Below, in pieces: positions 12,090-23,155 of a stretch of DNA of 64,000 nucleotides. The stretch covers positions 2,356,001 to 2,420,000 of the forward strand of contig SDUX01000004.1 of NCBI GenBank assembly GCA_008729055.1, read 5' to 3'. Position 1 is the first letter of the stretch; every line of letters starts with the position of its first letter. The translations under genes and the position numbers were made by a program. Under the pieces are notes generated by a model that had not been told where the DNA came from, did no database searches, and worked only from the letters and a program-made list of their open reading frames with translations. The stretch is from Pyropia haitanensis. Taxonomy: Eukaryota; Rhodophyta; Bangiophyceae; Bangiales; Bangiaceae.

Positions 12090-12193
12090 TGGCGGCGGTG
12101 GCGGTGGTGGCGGCGGCGGCGGTGGTGGCGGGGGGGGGGGGGGGGGAGCGGGGGGGGCCCCCGCCGCACCCACATCATGGGGGGGGGGGGCAT
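5991..12193 (-). CDS. Urea amidolyase: urea carboxylase followed by allophanate hydrolase
   Basis: The enzyme turns urea into two ammonia and carbon dioxide via ATP- and biotin-dependent carboxylation to allophanate, then hydrolysis. Approximate order: biotin carboxylase residues 65-400 (VLIANRGEIAVRI, HPGYGFVAEDA, AGGGGMG, RDCSVQRRRQKVVEEAPAP, FLEVNTRIQVEAGVTE) and its C-terminal part 480-530; AHS2/KipA-like 608-1008 (GVQSSLQDYPGRVG); AHS1-like 1088-1324 (TSKFNPARTHTPEG, GGYQLVGRTLPIWDTYG); biotinyl ESMK near 1531; amidase 1571-2067 with catalytic K (VKDNIDVAG), GGSSSGSA and nucleophile motif GTDTAGSG. Yeast Dur1,2 has the opposite order. The second domain of allophanate hydrolase seems absent, as the frame stops just after the amidase. 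The frame shifts -1 at a 15-base C run on the coding strand (10771-10785). The start is uncertain: ATG 12193 (GCACCATG) is followed by repeats and more C runs before the first conserved residue. Confidence 0.9.
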
Positions 12194-12815
12194 GGTGCCG
12201 GCTGCGGCGGGGGGGGGGGGAAGGAGAAACCGACAAGGGGGGCGGGGGGGGGGAGGAGCGCAGACCCCAAACGACGGGCCGCGGGGGTCGCCCCGCGTCG
12301 GGGAGGGGGGAGACGAGGAGGGCGGCGCCGGCGCAGCGGCGGCACGGGGACGACGGGCGCGGCGGCGGCGCCGACAACGGCCACGGCGGACGGGGGGGGT
12401 GGTGGCGGCGGCCGCGGTCGCGGGGCCCCAGGCGGGGGGTGCGTGCCGTAACCCCTGGCGGGTTGTATGTGAGGGGAGAGGGGGCGCGTGGGCGGGGGGG
12501 CGGGATGGGCGGGCACCCGCGCGGCGCCCCCCCCGTCAGCGCCGTCGCTGCCGCCGCCGCCGCCCCGCAGCGCGCCGCGGTGGGCGTGCGCCGCCGGCCG
12601 CGGCGCGGCGGCGGCGGCGGCGGCGCGGCCAGAGCGCGGCGCGGGGGCGGCGGCCACGGCCGCGCCGCGGTGGGGCCGCCGCCGCGTGTGAGGGAGGGGG
12701 GGGGGGCTGGGGGGGGGGGGGGGAGGGGCGGCCGCGGCCGCCGCGGCCGCCGCCGCGGCCGCCGCCGCGGCCGCCGCCGCGGCGGTTGCCGCGCGGCGGG
12801 GCCGGTGCCGCGACG

Positions 12816-12851
<36 letters not shown>

Positions 12852-14127
12852 CCCGTGTGTGGCGGCAGCGGCGCCGGCGGATTGCCGAGCGCGGGCGGTG
12901 GGGGCGGGCGCGGCGGGGTGGCGCGCGCCGCGCGGCCGCGGCGGCGTGCCGGCCAGTCGCGTGTCTCGCAAGGCCCGACGCGGGTGGCGCCGCCGCCCGC
13001 GCGGCGCGTTTTCCCCCGGTCTGCGCGTCGATGGCGATGGTGGGGTGGGTGCCGTTCATCGTGCGGCAGTCATCCAAACACGTATTGGATGGCGGATTTT
13101 CGATGTGGGGGTGTATGTCCCACCGAGTACGCCCGTGGACGTTGAGCAGGGGGGGAAGGCCCGTTCGACGACGGTGGGCGACAGGTCGCGTCGGAACAAC
13201 ATCAGGTGACGGGCAGCTCAAAATGTCCATCGAAAAATGGGCACAGGAGCGTCCACTCGGAACAGCACCACCGGTTCCGACTCTAGTTCTTTCACGACCG
13301 CATGATTCCGCCGCCACGGCCAACGCCGGCCACGCCACACGGCTGATCCGCCCAGCACCGGCCGTGCTCGTTTCGCGACGCGTGACGCGGCGCCGCCGTC
13401 CGTCTTGACGGTGCTGGTGGATGCAGGGGGGGCGGGGCCGAGGGGGGGGGGCGGGGGGGGAGAGGTGTGGGATCAACGGGGGGGGGGGGGGGGGCGCCAC
13501 GGCGCGTGGGATTGGGTTGCCACTGCGGCGGCGGGGGGGGGGAGGCGGGGCGGCAGCTCGGCCCGGCAGCGCGGTCCAGTCTCGCCAGCCGCTGCCGCCG
13601 CCATCGACGCTGCGACGTTGCCGCCGCGGGCGCTGCGCAAGAGGGGGGGGGGGGGGGGCTGCCGGCGGGCCCGCGCGGGCGACGCCGGCCGGCCGCCCCC
13701 CCGGCCGTGGCCTGCCGGTGGGGGCGGTCGCGTCGGGGGCCCCGCGCGGGCGCGGCGGCCGGCCAAGCGGCTGGCGGTGTTGGGGGCCCGCCCTTCAGTC
13801 GGCGCGTTTGGCAGCGGCGGCAAGGGGCGGGCGGCCAGCGCCACGTTCTGGGCGCGCGCCGGTGGGGTGGCGGCCCCCGTGGTTGCTCCGGGAGCGTGCG
13901 AAATACTGCCTGTAAATAGTAGCCCTCCCTGTTCGTCATCTCGCAGCGAAAACGCCCGCACCTCCTTCTCGCGAGCGAGACACGCGAGAGCGGTTTCTTT
14001 GATTGGTCCGCCTCCTCTCCGTCTTGGTCGGTCGCGTCTGTTTCTTCCTGTGCTGTCACGGCCGCGGGGCGGTCCCGCGCCCGCGCCACGGCCGCCGGTG
14101 GGGCGCGCGGCGTCTGGGGCCCCACCG
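12194..14127. other. Intergenic region without a supported gene
   Basis: From 12194 to about 13000 the DNA is CCGCGG/CCGCCG low complexity with G runs of up to about 16. It could include the 5' leader or an unrecognised N-terminus of the urea amidolyase. From 13000 to 13420, and again at 13880-14060, base composition is more normal (for example TGTAAATAGTAG at 13911-13922). I find no conserved peptide in any frame. Confidence 0.5.
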
Positions 14128-15071
14128 TCAGAGGCGGCCGCCAAAGCCCCGCGCCCAGCGGTCGTTGAAGATGCCAAACCGGTTGAGGCTGACGCCGCGC
14201 AGCGCCTTGGACACGTCCCCCAGCCGCGGCTTGGCGGCCGTCGCGGCGAGCCGCTCCACCCCCCCCGCGGGCGCCGCCGCGGACGGGGGCGTCTCGAGCC
14301 ACACCTCCCACGGCCCCGGGTACTCGCGGAGGACCCAGCCCTTGGACACGCGCTTGAGGTAAAAGGCGGGCTCGAACACGTCGGGCAGCGGCCCGCCCAG
14401 GCCGTACGTTTCGGTAAACGACGCGTTGAGGGCGACCAGCGGGGTGGTGCGGTCGCCGGCAGGGAGGAGGCCGGCGGCGGCGCGCCACGTGTCCGTCGCG
14501 CGCGGGTCCACCACCACCACCGCGTCGGCGGGGCCGACCGCCAGCGACGCCCGCGACCGCAGGCTGGACAGCCGCACCCCCGCCGCCGCCGCGGCCGCGG
14601 CTGCCCGCTCCTTGGCCACCGAGTCGGTGGTGAGGGCGTGGACGGTGCCGCCGCCGCCGCCGCCGCTGCTGCTGCTGCTGCCGCCGCCGCCGGCGTGGTC
14701 CCCCCCTGCCGCAGCAGCGCGGGTGCCAGCGCACACGCCCAGTACACGTTGGCAAACGACTGGAGGTACGTCTTGACCAGCCGGTACGCCCGCCCATCGT
14801 CGCGCATGCCGAGCGCGGCGGCGACCTGGAAGCCAAACGCCTGGTTCAGCGCCGTCCCGTACGCGAGCTCCTCCACGTTGGGCACGCACGGGAAGCACAC
14901 CTCCAGGCGCGTCACGCCCGCGTCGAGGGCGCGGCGGATCGCCCCGCGGGCGCGGGCGGCGAGCTCCCCACCCGCCACGGGGGGGGTGCCGTCCGCCGCG
15001 AACCACGCGTCGTACATGACGGGGAGGCTGCTGGCGGCGTTGCCGCCGTCGACGCCGCCGCTGCCGCCGTC

Positions 15072-15132
<61 letters not shown>

Positions 15133-15380
15133 CCAGGGGGCTGTTCTGTCGCCATGGACGGCGACGGGCCCGCCGGCCCGACCCGCCAACAGCCCAGTCG
15201 CCCGTGGCGGCACCCCCCGAGGTCGGCGGCGCCACGGCCGGCACCAGCCGGTCGTAACGCTCGTGGTAGTCGACTGGTGCCCGGGCGGCGGCACGTGGTG
15301 GCGGCAGCGGCAGCGGTGACGGCGGCGTGGCCACCCGGGGGAGCCGCCAGCCCCCCCGGCGGCGGCGCAAACGCGGCCAT
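14128..15380 (-). CDS. DUF1995-family protein, probably plastid-targeted
   Basis: DUF1995 proteins occur in plastids and cyanobacteria; the plant members include LPA3, which helps photosystem II assembly. ATG 15380 opens an Ala/Pro-rich, acid-poor leader that could be a transit peptide, followed by about 20 serines. The conserved part begins ARGAIRRALDAGVTRLEVCFP with NVEELAYGTALNQAFGFQ, and continues past a frame break with AVVVVDPRATDTWRAA, DVFEPAFYLKRV and VLREYPGPWEVWL. It ends at the stop 14128-14130 after FGIFNDRWARGFGGRL. The frame moves by -1 between about 14705 and 14640, at a 7-base G run or in the GGC/AGC repeat beside it. Corrected length is about 417 residues. The family call rests on remembered motifs and is good but not certain. 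Confidence 0.72.
15076..15129 (+). repeat. (CTG)18 trinucleotide repeat inside the DUF1995 gene
   Basis: Eighteen uninterrupted CTG units on the plus strand are AGC serine codons on the coding strand. Flanking TCG codons extend the serine tract. Pure CAG/CTG runs of this length are usually length-variable. Confidence 0.95.
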
Positions 15381-16102
15381 TGGGGGGGCCGTGGTGGCAG
15401 CCGCCAACGGAAGAAAGAGAAGAGGGCAAGGAGGGGCGGCCGTTGGGGGGGCGGGGGGGGAGGGCGGGGGGGGGGTGAAGGCAGTGCGCGTCGCGGTCGT
15501 GGGGTGGAGGTGGCGGCGGGCGCCGACCGGGGCGGCGGGGTGGTGTCGCAGCGCAGGGGCCCGGCGTGGCGGCGCGTCGTGGGCCGGGCTGTGTGGCCAC
15601 GGCATGGTCAGCGGCGGGCCGAGCTCCCACCACCGAGGTGCACAGACGCGCACACCCGGCGCGTAATTTCTCGCTCTGTGGGAAAAGTACTGTACCGGAC
15701 GCACAAACCCGTCATGCAAGTCACTCTGGTCGATCTATTTGCGGTGCAGTCCAGCACGACAAGCGCGCTGTCGGCACCCCTCCTCGACCCCACCTCTTCC
15801 GCCCTCCAGAAACCAGCATCCGCTCGCCTACGGCACGCCACACCGGCACGTGCTGTCTGCGTCGTCCTCTCGCTGCCGAGCGTGGCCGTGCCAATGCGGC
15901 CTTCCCCCTCACCATCCCCCCCCCCCCCCACCCCATAGCGCGCCGTTGACGAGCATCCATCGCGGCGCGAGCCCCCCCGAGCCCCCCCGTTCTCCTCCAT
16001 CTGTGCCGCCGTCGCCCCCCTCTTCCCCCCCATTGCCGCCCGCGTCCCCCCCCCACCCCCCTCCCGCCCGCGCCCCCCCCCCCGGGCGGGCGCCGGCCGG
16101 CC
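15381..16102. promoter_or_regulatory. Divergent promoter region between DUF1995 gene and VTI1
   Basis: The two genes are transcribed away from each other across this 722-base gap. The middle (about 15660-15880) is clearly less GC-rich than its surroundings, while both edges carry G runs or C runs. No specific motif is recognised and there is no supported open frame. Confidence 0.4.
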
Positions 16103-17048
16103 ATGGCGTACCCCCCCCCCACGGTGCTGCCAATGGGCGACGCCGCCGCCGCCGACGGCGGCGAGGCGGACTCGGTCTTTACCCACACCGAGCGCACCTT
16201 CCACGCCGCCGTCACGGCGGCGAGCCGCGGCCTCGCCGCGTGCCGCGGCGCCGCCGACGCGGCCGAGCGGGGCCGCCTCCTCACCGCCGCCGCCGCCGAG
16301 GCGGCCGAAGCCGAAGAGTGCGTCGCGTCCATGCGGCTGGACGCACGGTTGGGTGGCGCCGTCGGCGGTGGGGGGGGGGGCGGGGGGGGGGGGGGCTCGC
16401 CCGCCGCGTCGACGCCGCCGCCGCGGACCTGCTGCGGCTAAAGGGCGAGCTCCGCGCCGCGCGCGCCGCCGCGACCGACGCGGCGTACGCGGCGGGGCGG
16501 GCGGAGCTGGTGGGGGGGGGGCGGGGGGGGCGGCGGCAGCGGACGACGCGAGTACGTTGTTGTTGGCGGGGATGGGGATGGGGCTGGGGGGGGGGTGGGG
16601 GGGGGGGGGGATGGGGAGTGGGGAGGCGCGACCGGGCCGTGCGTGTCGGTGCTGTTTGGGTTCGAAGGGGTGGGACGGAGTGGGGAGGGGGGGAGGGGGG
16701 GTGGCGGAGGTTTGGGGGGGGGGGGCGCGGCTGGCGGCGTGCGCCGTGTGTGCCGCGGCGGTGCGGTTGAGAGGGGGGGGGAGGGGGGGCTGTGGTGTGT
16801 GTGCCGGCGGATACCGCGGCCGCCCTGCGCGCGGGTGGCCGCGGTTGGGCGCGCACCCGCCGCGGGCGGTGCTGTGGTGGGGGCGGAGCGGCGGCGGCGG
16901 GGTGCGGCGCTGGTCCGCGCAGCGTCGGCGACGCCCCGTCCTGGTGAGGCGCCGCCCGCCTGCGCGGGCGTGGCGGTCGCCGCGCCGCCAATGGGAGCCG
17001 GCGCATGCTAACCGACGCCTTCCCCCGGCGCTCCCGTCCGCGCTGGTC

Positions 17049-17090
<42 letters not shown>

Positions 17091-17961
17091 TGGGTGTGTG
17101 TGTGTGTGCGTGTGCTGGGCGCCCGTCCCCTCTTCCCCCCCCCTCCCCGCCCTCCCCCGACCCCCCCCGCCGGCGCACACGGCGCAGGCTCCATGGACCA
17201 GCGGTCGGCGCTGCTGGCCACCACCGACCTCCTCGCCGCGTCGTCGGCGCGCATCGCGGACAGCCGGTCGCGGATGGCCGAGACGGAGGCGGTCGGCGTG
17301 GGCATCCTCGCCGACCTGGCCGCCCAGCGGCGGACGCTGGGCAACGCGCGCGACAATGTGCGTTGGCCATGGACCGCGAGGGGAAGGGGGGGGGGGAAAG
17401 AGGGTCGCCTGCTGCGCACCGCTGCGTCGTGCGCGCGTCGGCGCCACGGGTGGCGGGGGGGGGGTTCTGCTTTTGGTCGCGGCCGTCGCCGCGGCGGGGG
17501 GTGGCGCGGCGCGGGGCGGCGTGGGGTGGGCGGCCGCGCCGCCACGCGGGCGCACCGCCCGTGGCGTGCGTGGCCGTGGGTGGGGCTGGCCGTGCCGGCC
17601 TGAGGGGGGAGGGTGGCGACGCGTCGAGCGGTGGGACTGACGGGCCCTCCTTTGGCGTCGCCGTGCGCCCGTCGCTGGCTCCTCACTTTGCTGGCGTCCT
17701 GCCGACGCGCTGCTTGCGCTTACTGCTCTCCCCGCCCGCCCTTCTTCCCCCCCCTCCCCCCTCGTCCTTCCCCAGTTGACCGGCGTGGACGATGGGCTGA
17801 CCCAGTCGCGGGGCCTCCTCGCCACTATGAGCCGCACCGCGCTGGTCAACCGGCTCGCGCTCTACGCCGTCGCCGCCATCATTGGCCTCGTCCTCCTCTT
17901 CATCGTATACATGCGGCTGTTTGGGGGGCGCGGCGGCTCGTCCGCGCCACCGTCCATTTAA
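16103..17961 (+). CDS. VTI1: Qb-SNARE VTI1 homologue
   Basis: VTI1 supplies the Qb helix in SNARE complexes of the Golgi, endosome and vacuole. Exons are 16103-16551, 17188-17357 and 17776-17961; donors are GTACGT and GTGCGT and both acceptors are CAG, all in phase. Exon 1 carries the N-terminal three-helix region (SVFTHTERTFHAAVTAASRG, then AAADLLRLKGELRAARAAA) but slips frame by -1 twice, at G runs 16371-16395 and 16511-16530. The SNARE motif is clean: RSALLATTDLLAASSARIAD, ETEAVGVGILADLAAQRRTL, DDGLTQSRGLLATMSRTALV. It ends in a tail anchor, LALYAVAAIIGLVLLFIVYM, and a short lumenal tail. Corrected length is about 268 residues, slightly longer than yeast or animal Vti1. Confidence 0.87.
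17054..17108 (+). repeat. (GT)n microsatellite in VTI1 intron 1
   Basis: About 27 GT/TG units with a few GGG interruptions lie near the 3' end of the 636-base first intron. The repeat accounts for several otherwise odd Val/Cys open frames. Confidence 0.9.
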
Positions 17962-20900
17962 CCAAGGTTGGAGGGGGGGAGGGGGGGAGGGGGAGGGGGC
18001 GTGGGGGGTAGCATGCCGTGCGAGCCGTTTTTTTCTTCCGTTTTGCTTCTTTTTTTTGCCATCCCCACGGGGGGAACGTGCGCGGCCTACGCGGAAGGCA
18101 CGGAGTGGGTGAGCGCCTGCGCCTGCCTCCCTCGCCTGCGCCCGTCCCTGTTCCCTGCCGCCGCCGCCGCCACTGCCACCCCCCCCCCCCCCCCCACTTG
18201 CCCACACGCCGCCACGACCGCGACGCCGCGCCGCGCAGCCGCGGCGCCCGCCGACCGCACCCCCCCCCCCCCGGCGGCGGCGGCGCCGCCGCGCACGCTC
18301 TCCCCCGAGCAAGCACCGCCGCCCCCCCCCCCCCCCCCCTCCGTCAACGGCGCGCGGCCCACCGCTGCACCGCCCCACCGCCCGCCGCCCGCGTCGGCGG
18401 CGGCGGTGCCGCCCGCGCGGTCGGCGCCCCGACCGCCCGCGCGGGTGGGGTGGGCGGCGCGGCCGCCGCGGCGCGCCCGCCACGGCGCCGCCGCGCCGCC
18501 GCGCGGGGCCGCCGCCGTGCCGTGCGCGGCGGGCCGGGGGGGGGGGTGGGCTCGGCGGCGGCGGCGGCGACGGCGCCGCCGCCGCCGCCGCCGCCGCCGG
18601 CAGCACGGGCGGTATGGGACAGGGGGGGGCGGCACGGGCGACCCGCAATCAACGCGGGGCACGACGTGGCCGTCGGCAGAGCGGTGGCGCGGCGGGGGAC
18701 GCGTCCGCGGCCACCGCCGACCGGGTACAGCCGACGGCTCCCGCGTTCACCGCTTGAGGGGATGGAGGGGGTGGGGGCGGGGGGGGCGGGGACGGCGGAG
18801 GATGGGCCGGTGGAAGGGGGGGAGGTGGGCGGCGGGCCGCCGCCACCGCCGGCGGCACCGCCCCCGCCCGCCGCCGCTGCCACCGGCGCACGCCCCGACG
18901 GCGGCGGCGCCAACGTTTCGACGGCGACGGCAACAGCCGGCAACGCCGCCACCGGCGGCCGCAAAGGGCAGCGACGGCGGGGCGGCGGCCGCGGCGGCGT
19001 CCCCCCCCGCCCGCCGCCCGCCCCGCACGCCGGGGCGGCGGTCGCACCGCGCGGACCCCCCCCCCCCCCCTCGCCAGCGGTGGCAGTCCCCGCCGCCGCC
19101 GCCATCCCGCCCGTCCACGCCGCGGCCGCGGGGGCGGCCCGCCGCCCGCCGCCGCCGCGCGGCGAATGAGGCGGCGGGGCGGCCTTCTCCACTCCCCCCC
19201 CCCCTTGCCGCCGCCGGGGGCGAGCACCAGCGCCGCCCCGCCGCGGCGGCGGGGGCCGGCCCCCATGCCCGCCGCGCGCGCGGGGGGGGGACGTCGCGGC
19301 GCGGCCGCCGCCGCCCGGCCACGGTGCGCCGCCCGCGCGCGGCGGCGCCACGCGTGCCGCCGCCGCGGCGGACGGCACGCGGCCGGTGGTGGTGGCGGTG
19401 GTGGCGGTGGTGGTGGTGGCGGTGGCGGCGGCGGCGGGGACCCCGCCGGCGTGGCGCGGGCGGTCGGCGCGGGCGGCGAGCCGCGGCGCGACAGCCGCCG
19501 GCGGGTGTCCGCCGCTGGGCTGGGACGCCCAACGAGCGCACCGCCGGCGGCGGCCGACGCCGCCCGCGGCGGCGGCGGCGCCGCCGCCGGCGTGCCAGCC
19601 GGCCGCGGCCGCCGTGCGACGCACCGCCCGGCGGGGGGGGTGCTCGCGGCGGGCGGCGGCGGGGTTCTTCCCCCGCGGCCGGCGGCGGCCGCCCGCCGTC
19701 GTTGGCGGCGACGCGGCCGCGCCGACCGCCGCCGCCGCCGCCGCCGCCGTCTCGGCCGCCGCTGCCGCCGCCGCCGCCATTGGCGGGGGGGGGGGGGTGC
19801 CGGCCGCCGCCCCCAGGGCGGCGGCCGGCCCGCCGCCCGCCGGCCGGCCGTGCACTGCGGCGGCGTGGCCGGCGGCGGCGCGCGGCGGCAGCCGCGGCGT
19901 GCGCGCCTGGTCGGGGCGGTGGGGGGGGGGCGCGCACGCGGCGGGTGGCCGCCGGCGGCGGCAGCGGCGGTGACGGCGCGCCGGCAACCAGCCCGAAAGA
20001 GCCGCCACTGTCGTCACCCTCGGCCTCCGAGCACCGCCCCCGCCGCCGCTTCCCCCCACGCACCCCAAACACTGGCCGCGCCGCCGCTTCGCCCCCCACC
20101 GCTAAAAGGCCGCCATCGTCCTCCCCCCCACCGCCGTTTAGATGCCGCCACAGTGGCTGCACCTCCCCGCTCAAACAAAGCTCCCACCGCCGCGACCAGG
20201 CCGCGTCGGGCCGCCCCGAAGGCCGTCTCCGCGGCCGCCCCCGTCGTGCCCACCCTCACCGCAAGCTCCATAGCCGCCGCTGCCTTAGCGTCGTCTTTGT
20301 CGACGCCGTGGTTACCGCCGTCGCCGTGGACACCGCCGTCGCCGTCGTTACCGCCGCCGCCGTCGTCACCGCCGTCGCCGTCGTCACCGCCGTCGCCATC
20401 GCCGCCGCCGTCGGCCGCGCCACCCCGCCAACCCGACCCCGCGTCGCCGCCACGGACCCAACACCACCGCACCCAGAAAAGCCACCGTTGTTTTCGACCT
20501 GCTCCCCCCCCATTGAATGGTCAATGGCGGGTAGGTGCGCAGGCGAGGAGATCACGATGGGCAGAGCGGTGAGCGGGCGGGCGGGCGGAGCGGGGGGAGA
20601 GCGAGGCACGTACGTGGGGCGCCTGCGATCCCCCCCGCCTGGATGTGTGCGTCTCATCGGATGTTACGTTAGACAGGCTTGGATGTATTTATTGCGCTCC
20701 TGTCACGACGCTTGTCCCAACTTAATCCAACACAAATCCATGGGCACACTCCGTCTGCTGCGAGCCTCAACGTGTTCACTCCTCTGTCGGGACTGTGCGA
20801 CCAGAGCCGCCCGGTGGGTACACGTGGCGGGACTCCACGACCAACCGCGTCGTCACTCCCCCCGGCGGCGCGGCGGCGCGGCGCGTCCGGTTGCCTGACA

Positions 20901-21173
20901 GTCTTGCACACCGGTTTACCCGCCGCCAAGAGACCACCGGCGCCCCCGGCCGGGTGTCCGCCTTCCACCTTCCCCACTTGCTTGGACGGCCCTCTCTTGC
21001 GCGTCGTTTGTGCCGCAGCTTTTTGTTGCTTGCTCTTTGTTGTTGTTTGTGGGCCCGGCTGCCTGCTGCTCTGGCGAGCGAGCGTGGGTGCTCGCTTCCC
21101 GCACCGTGCCCGCGCCAGCGTCCGTGTACCTGAGCACGAGGTCTGCCGATCGGCACCCTGGGTGTGGGACACC
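17962..21173. other. Long GC-rich stretch without a supported gene
   Basis: From 18000 to 20500 every frame on both strands is open for hundreds of codons and rich in Arg, Pro, Ala and Gly, so openness means nothing here. The most protein-like pieces are a minus-strand reading near 20174-20010 (start MSGEVQPLWRHLNGG) and an overlapping minus frame with ELAVRVGTTGAAAETAFG, but neither shows a domain. From about 20640 to 21170 base composition becomes ordinary, and this part is the probable promoter of the Alba gene. Confidence 0.5.
20308..20397 (+). repeat. 18-bp tandem repeat, five copies
   Basis: Units of the form GTCGTCACCGCCGTCGCC start at 20308, 20326, 20344, 20362 and 20380, with a degenerate sixth. 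In one minus frame it reads as Gly/Asp repeats, in one plus frame as Val/Ala/Thr repeats. Neither is convincing as protein. Confidence 0.8.
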
Positions 21174-23155
21174 ATGGAGAAGTACCGGCAGATGTCAACG
21201 GGGGGGCTGGACGAGGCGCAGGTGGCGGCCGCACTTGACGGGGCCGGTGCAGGGACGGTCGCCACGGGCAAGCTGATCAAGGTGTCGCATGGCATGAGTA
21301 TTTCGCAGGGGGTGACAACGTTGCTTGAGGAGCTGGTACGTTTTGAGCTGCTGATCAGAGTCCATTGTGTTGACTGTTTGTTGCGGTGTTGTCTTTTTTT
21401 TTATTGCAGGCTGTGTCGCTGAACGCACACTTATCAGATGGCGTGGGTGAGGTGGGCTTTGGCTGACCTCTCTTGTGCTGCCCCTAATGCTCTCCATGGC
21501 TGTACTCTTGGCGCTCTTGTCTGCTGGAGGTTGGCGTTTTGTCTTTGCTTCTTTCCTGTACACCACCGTAGGAGGCGTCGCCGTCCGGTACTGTCACGCT
21601 TGTTGCGCATGCTGTGCAAATTGCAAAGGCTGTCACCATCGTGCAGGCCCTGCTCAACCGTTCTCCTGGCGCCCCTGCTGCGAGCGCGACGTCCGTCAGC
21701 GCCGAGCCGGGTAAGGACATGACCCCCACCCCGGCGGGTGAGGAAGCCCCCGCCGCTGACGCCGCAGCGTTAGCCGAGGACTCGCCCGCAACCAGCTCCC
21801 CTGTCGTGAAGGAGGAGGATGCTGGGAAGGCCCCTCTGTCGTGCATTACCGTACCCGTGTCTCTCAATCTGACGTCCACGTACACTCCCCGCGACGCCGA
21901 GGCGGGTCTGGACAACATCCAGGTGGTTTCGCCAGCTGTTTCAGTCATTTTGCTTGTCGGGCGGGGCCTGAACCCCAAGGCAATCGGATATGGTGTTGCT
22001 GGCGGGGGGGTTTCCATCGGGGCCGACATTCTCCAGGCCATGGACGGGGAGTCTCGGCCGACGCGCAACCGGATGCGTGCGGCTGACGGTACTCGTGGCG
22101 GGGCGCGTGGTGGCCGTGGCGCTGGGCGCGGCAGAGGTGGCACGCGGGGGGCGCGGGGTGGACGCAGCGGCGCGGCTCCTTTGGCCGATGTTGAAGGGGC
22201 CGCGGTACCACCTGTTGTGCCAGGCACCGTTGCTGACGGCGACGGGTCGCCACATGCAGATAGCGATACGCCGACGCCGCGGGGTCGGGGACGAGGGCGT
22301 GGGCGGGGGGGTAGTGCTACGGGCAGCCGCAAGGCGGTGCGGGCGGCTGCGGCTGCCGCCGCCGGCGGCATCGACGGCGGCGAAGGTGGGCCGGTCGCCG
22401 CCGGCGAAGGGGCGGGGCCAGGCGAGGCGGTTGACGACCCGTCCCTGCTGGGCCCTGACGGGACCCCCTGGCGCGGGAGAGCGCGCGGCCGCGGCCGCGG
22501 CAGAGGCGGTGTGGGCCGCCGGGGGGGTCGCGCTGGCGCCCGAGCAGTCGCCGGTGAGACAGACGGCATGAATGGTGGGGAAGCGGGCGCTGCAGGCGCC
22601 GTTGACGGCGGTTCTGCGGCGGGCGTTGCCTCTGTCGGCGGTGGTGACTTGGCTGACGGTGGCGAAGCTGCCGGGGGAGAGGCCCTTGCGGGCCGCGGTC
22701 GTGGCCGTCGCCGGAGGGGTACCGGTGCTCGCCGTGGGGGCGCCGCCGCTTCCGCGACGGCGCCGGTTGATGGAGGGGTTGACATGCCCGCCGTGGAGTC
22801 GCCAAAGGGGGTGGCTGCGTCTGGTGGTGACGGGTCGGCTTCGCCTACGGATGGCGGGGACGTAGCCGCTCCTCCCGCGGATGGTGGGGAGGGCGTGGGT
22901 GGAGGTGAAGGCGGTGCTCGTGCGCGTGGGCCCCGCCGCCGCCGCGGGGGGCTTGGTGGCCGCGGTCGTGGCAGGGGCGCGGGTCGCGGAGGCGGTCCGG
23001 TGGTTGGGGTGGCCGGGGCAGAAGGCGGGGGCGAGCCGGGCGCGCCTGCCGCCGCTCCCGGTGGGACGGTGCCTGCGCCTGCGGCGGCGGCCGCACCTCT
23101 GGCGACACCAGCACCAGCGTCTGCGGTGCAGGCTTCAGCGGCGGCGGCGCCCTAG
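21174..23155 (+). CDS. Alba-domain nucleic-acid-binding protein with RGG repeats
   Basis: Alba proteins bind RNA or DNA, and eukaryotic forms with RGG tails act in RNA regulation and chromatin. Exons are 21174-21335, 21410-21442 and 21572-23155, all phase 0, with donors GTACGT and GTGGGT; the total is about 592 residues. The Alba core spans the three exons: KLIKVSHGMSISQGVTTLLE, AVSLNAHLSDG, then GTVTLVAHAVQIAKAVTIVQ and ALLNRS. A second conserved-looking part has CITVPVSLNLTSTYTP and GLDNIQVVSPAVSVILLVGR. From about residue 238 the protein is RGG/GRG-rich (GGARGGRGAGRGRGG and later copies) mixed with acidic Ala-rich spacers. ATG 21174 has a purine at -3 (GACACCATGG). The fold call is by motif; the protein's partner and location are not shown by the sequence. 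Confidence 0.75.

Noticed and set aside
5991..12971. A single 2326-codon open frame covering the urea amidolyase region
   Set aside because: Upstream of about 10770 that frame encodes only Arg/Gly/Pro strings, while the conserved biotin carboxylase lies in another frame. The gene is real but must change frame at the C run.
16660..16690. GGTTCGAAG resembling a tRNA T-loop
   Set aside because: No acceptor or anticodon stems can be folded around it; it lies in VTI1 intron 1.
17968..20898. Open frames of several hundred codons on both strands
   Set aside because: Stop codons are rare by composition here. The translations are Arg/Pro/Ala/Gly arrays without domains, so length is no evidence.
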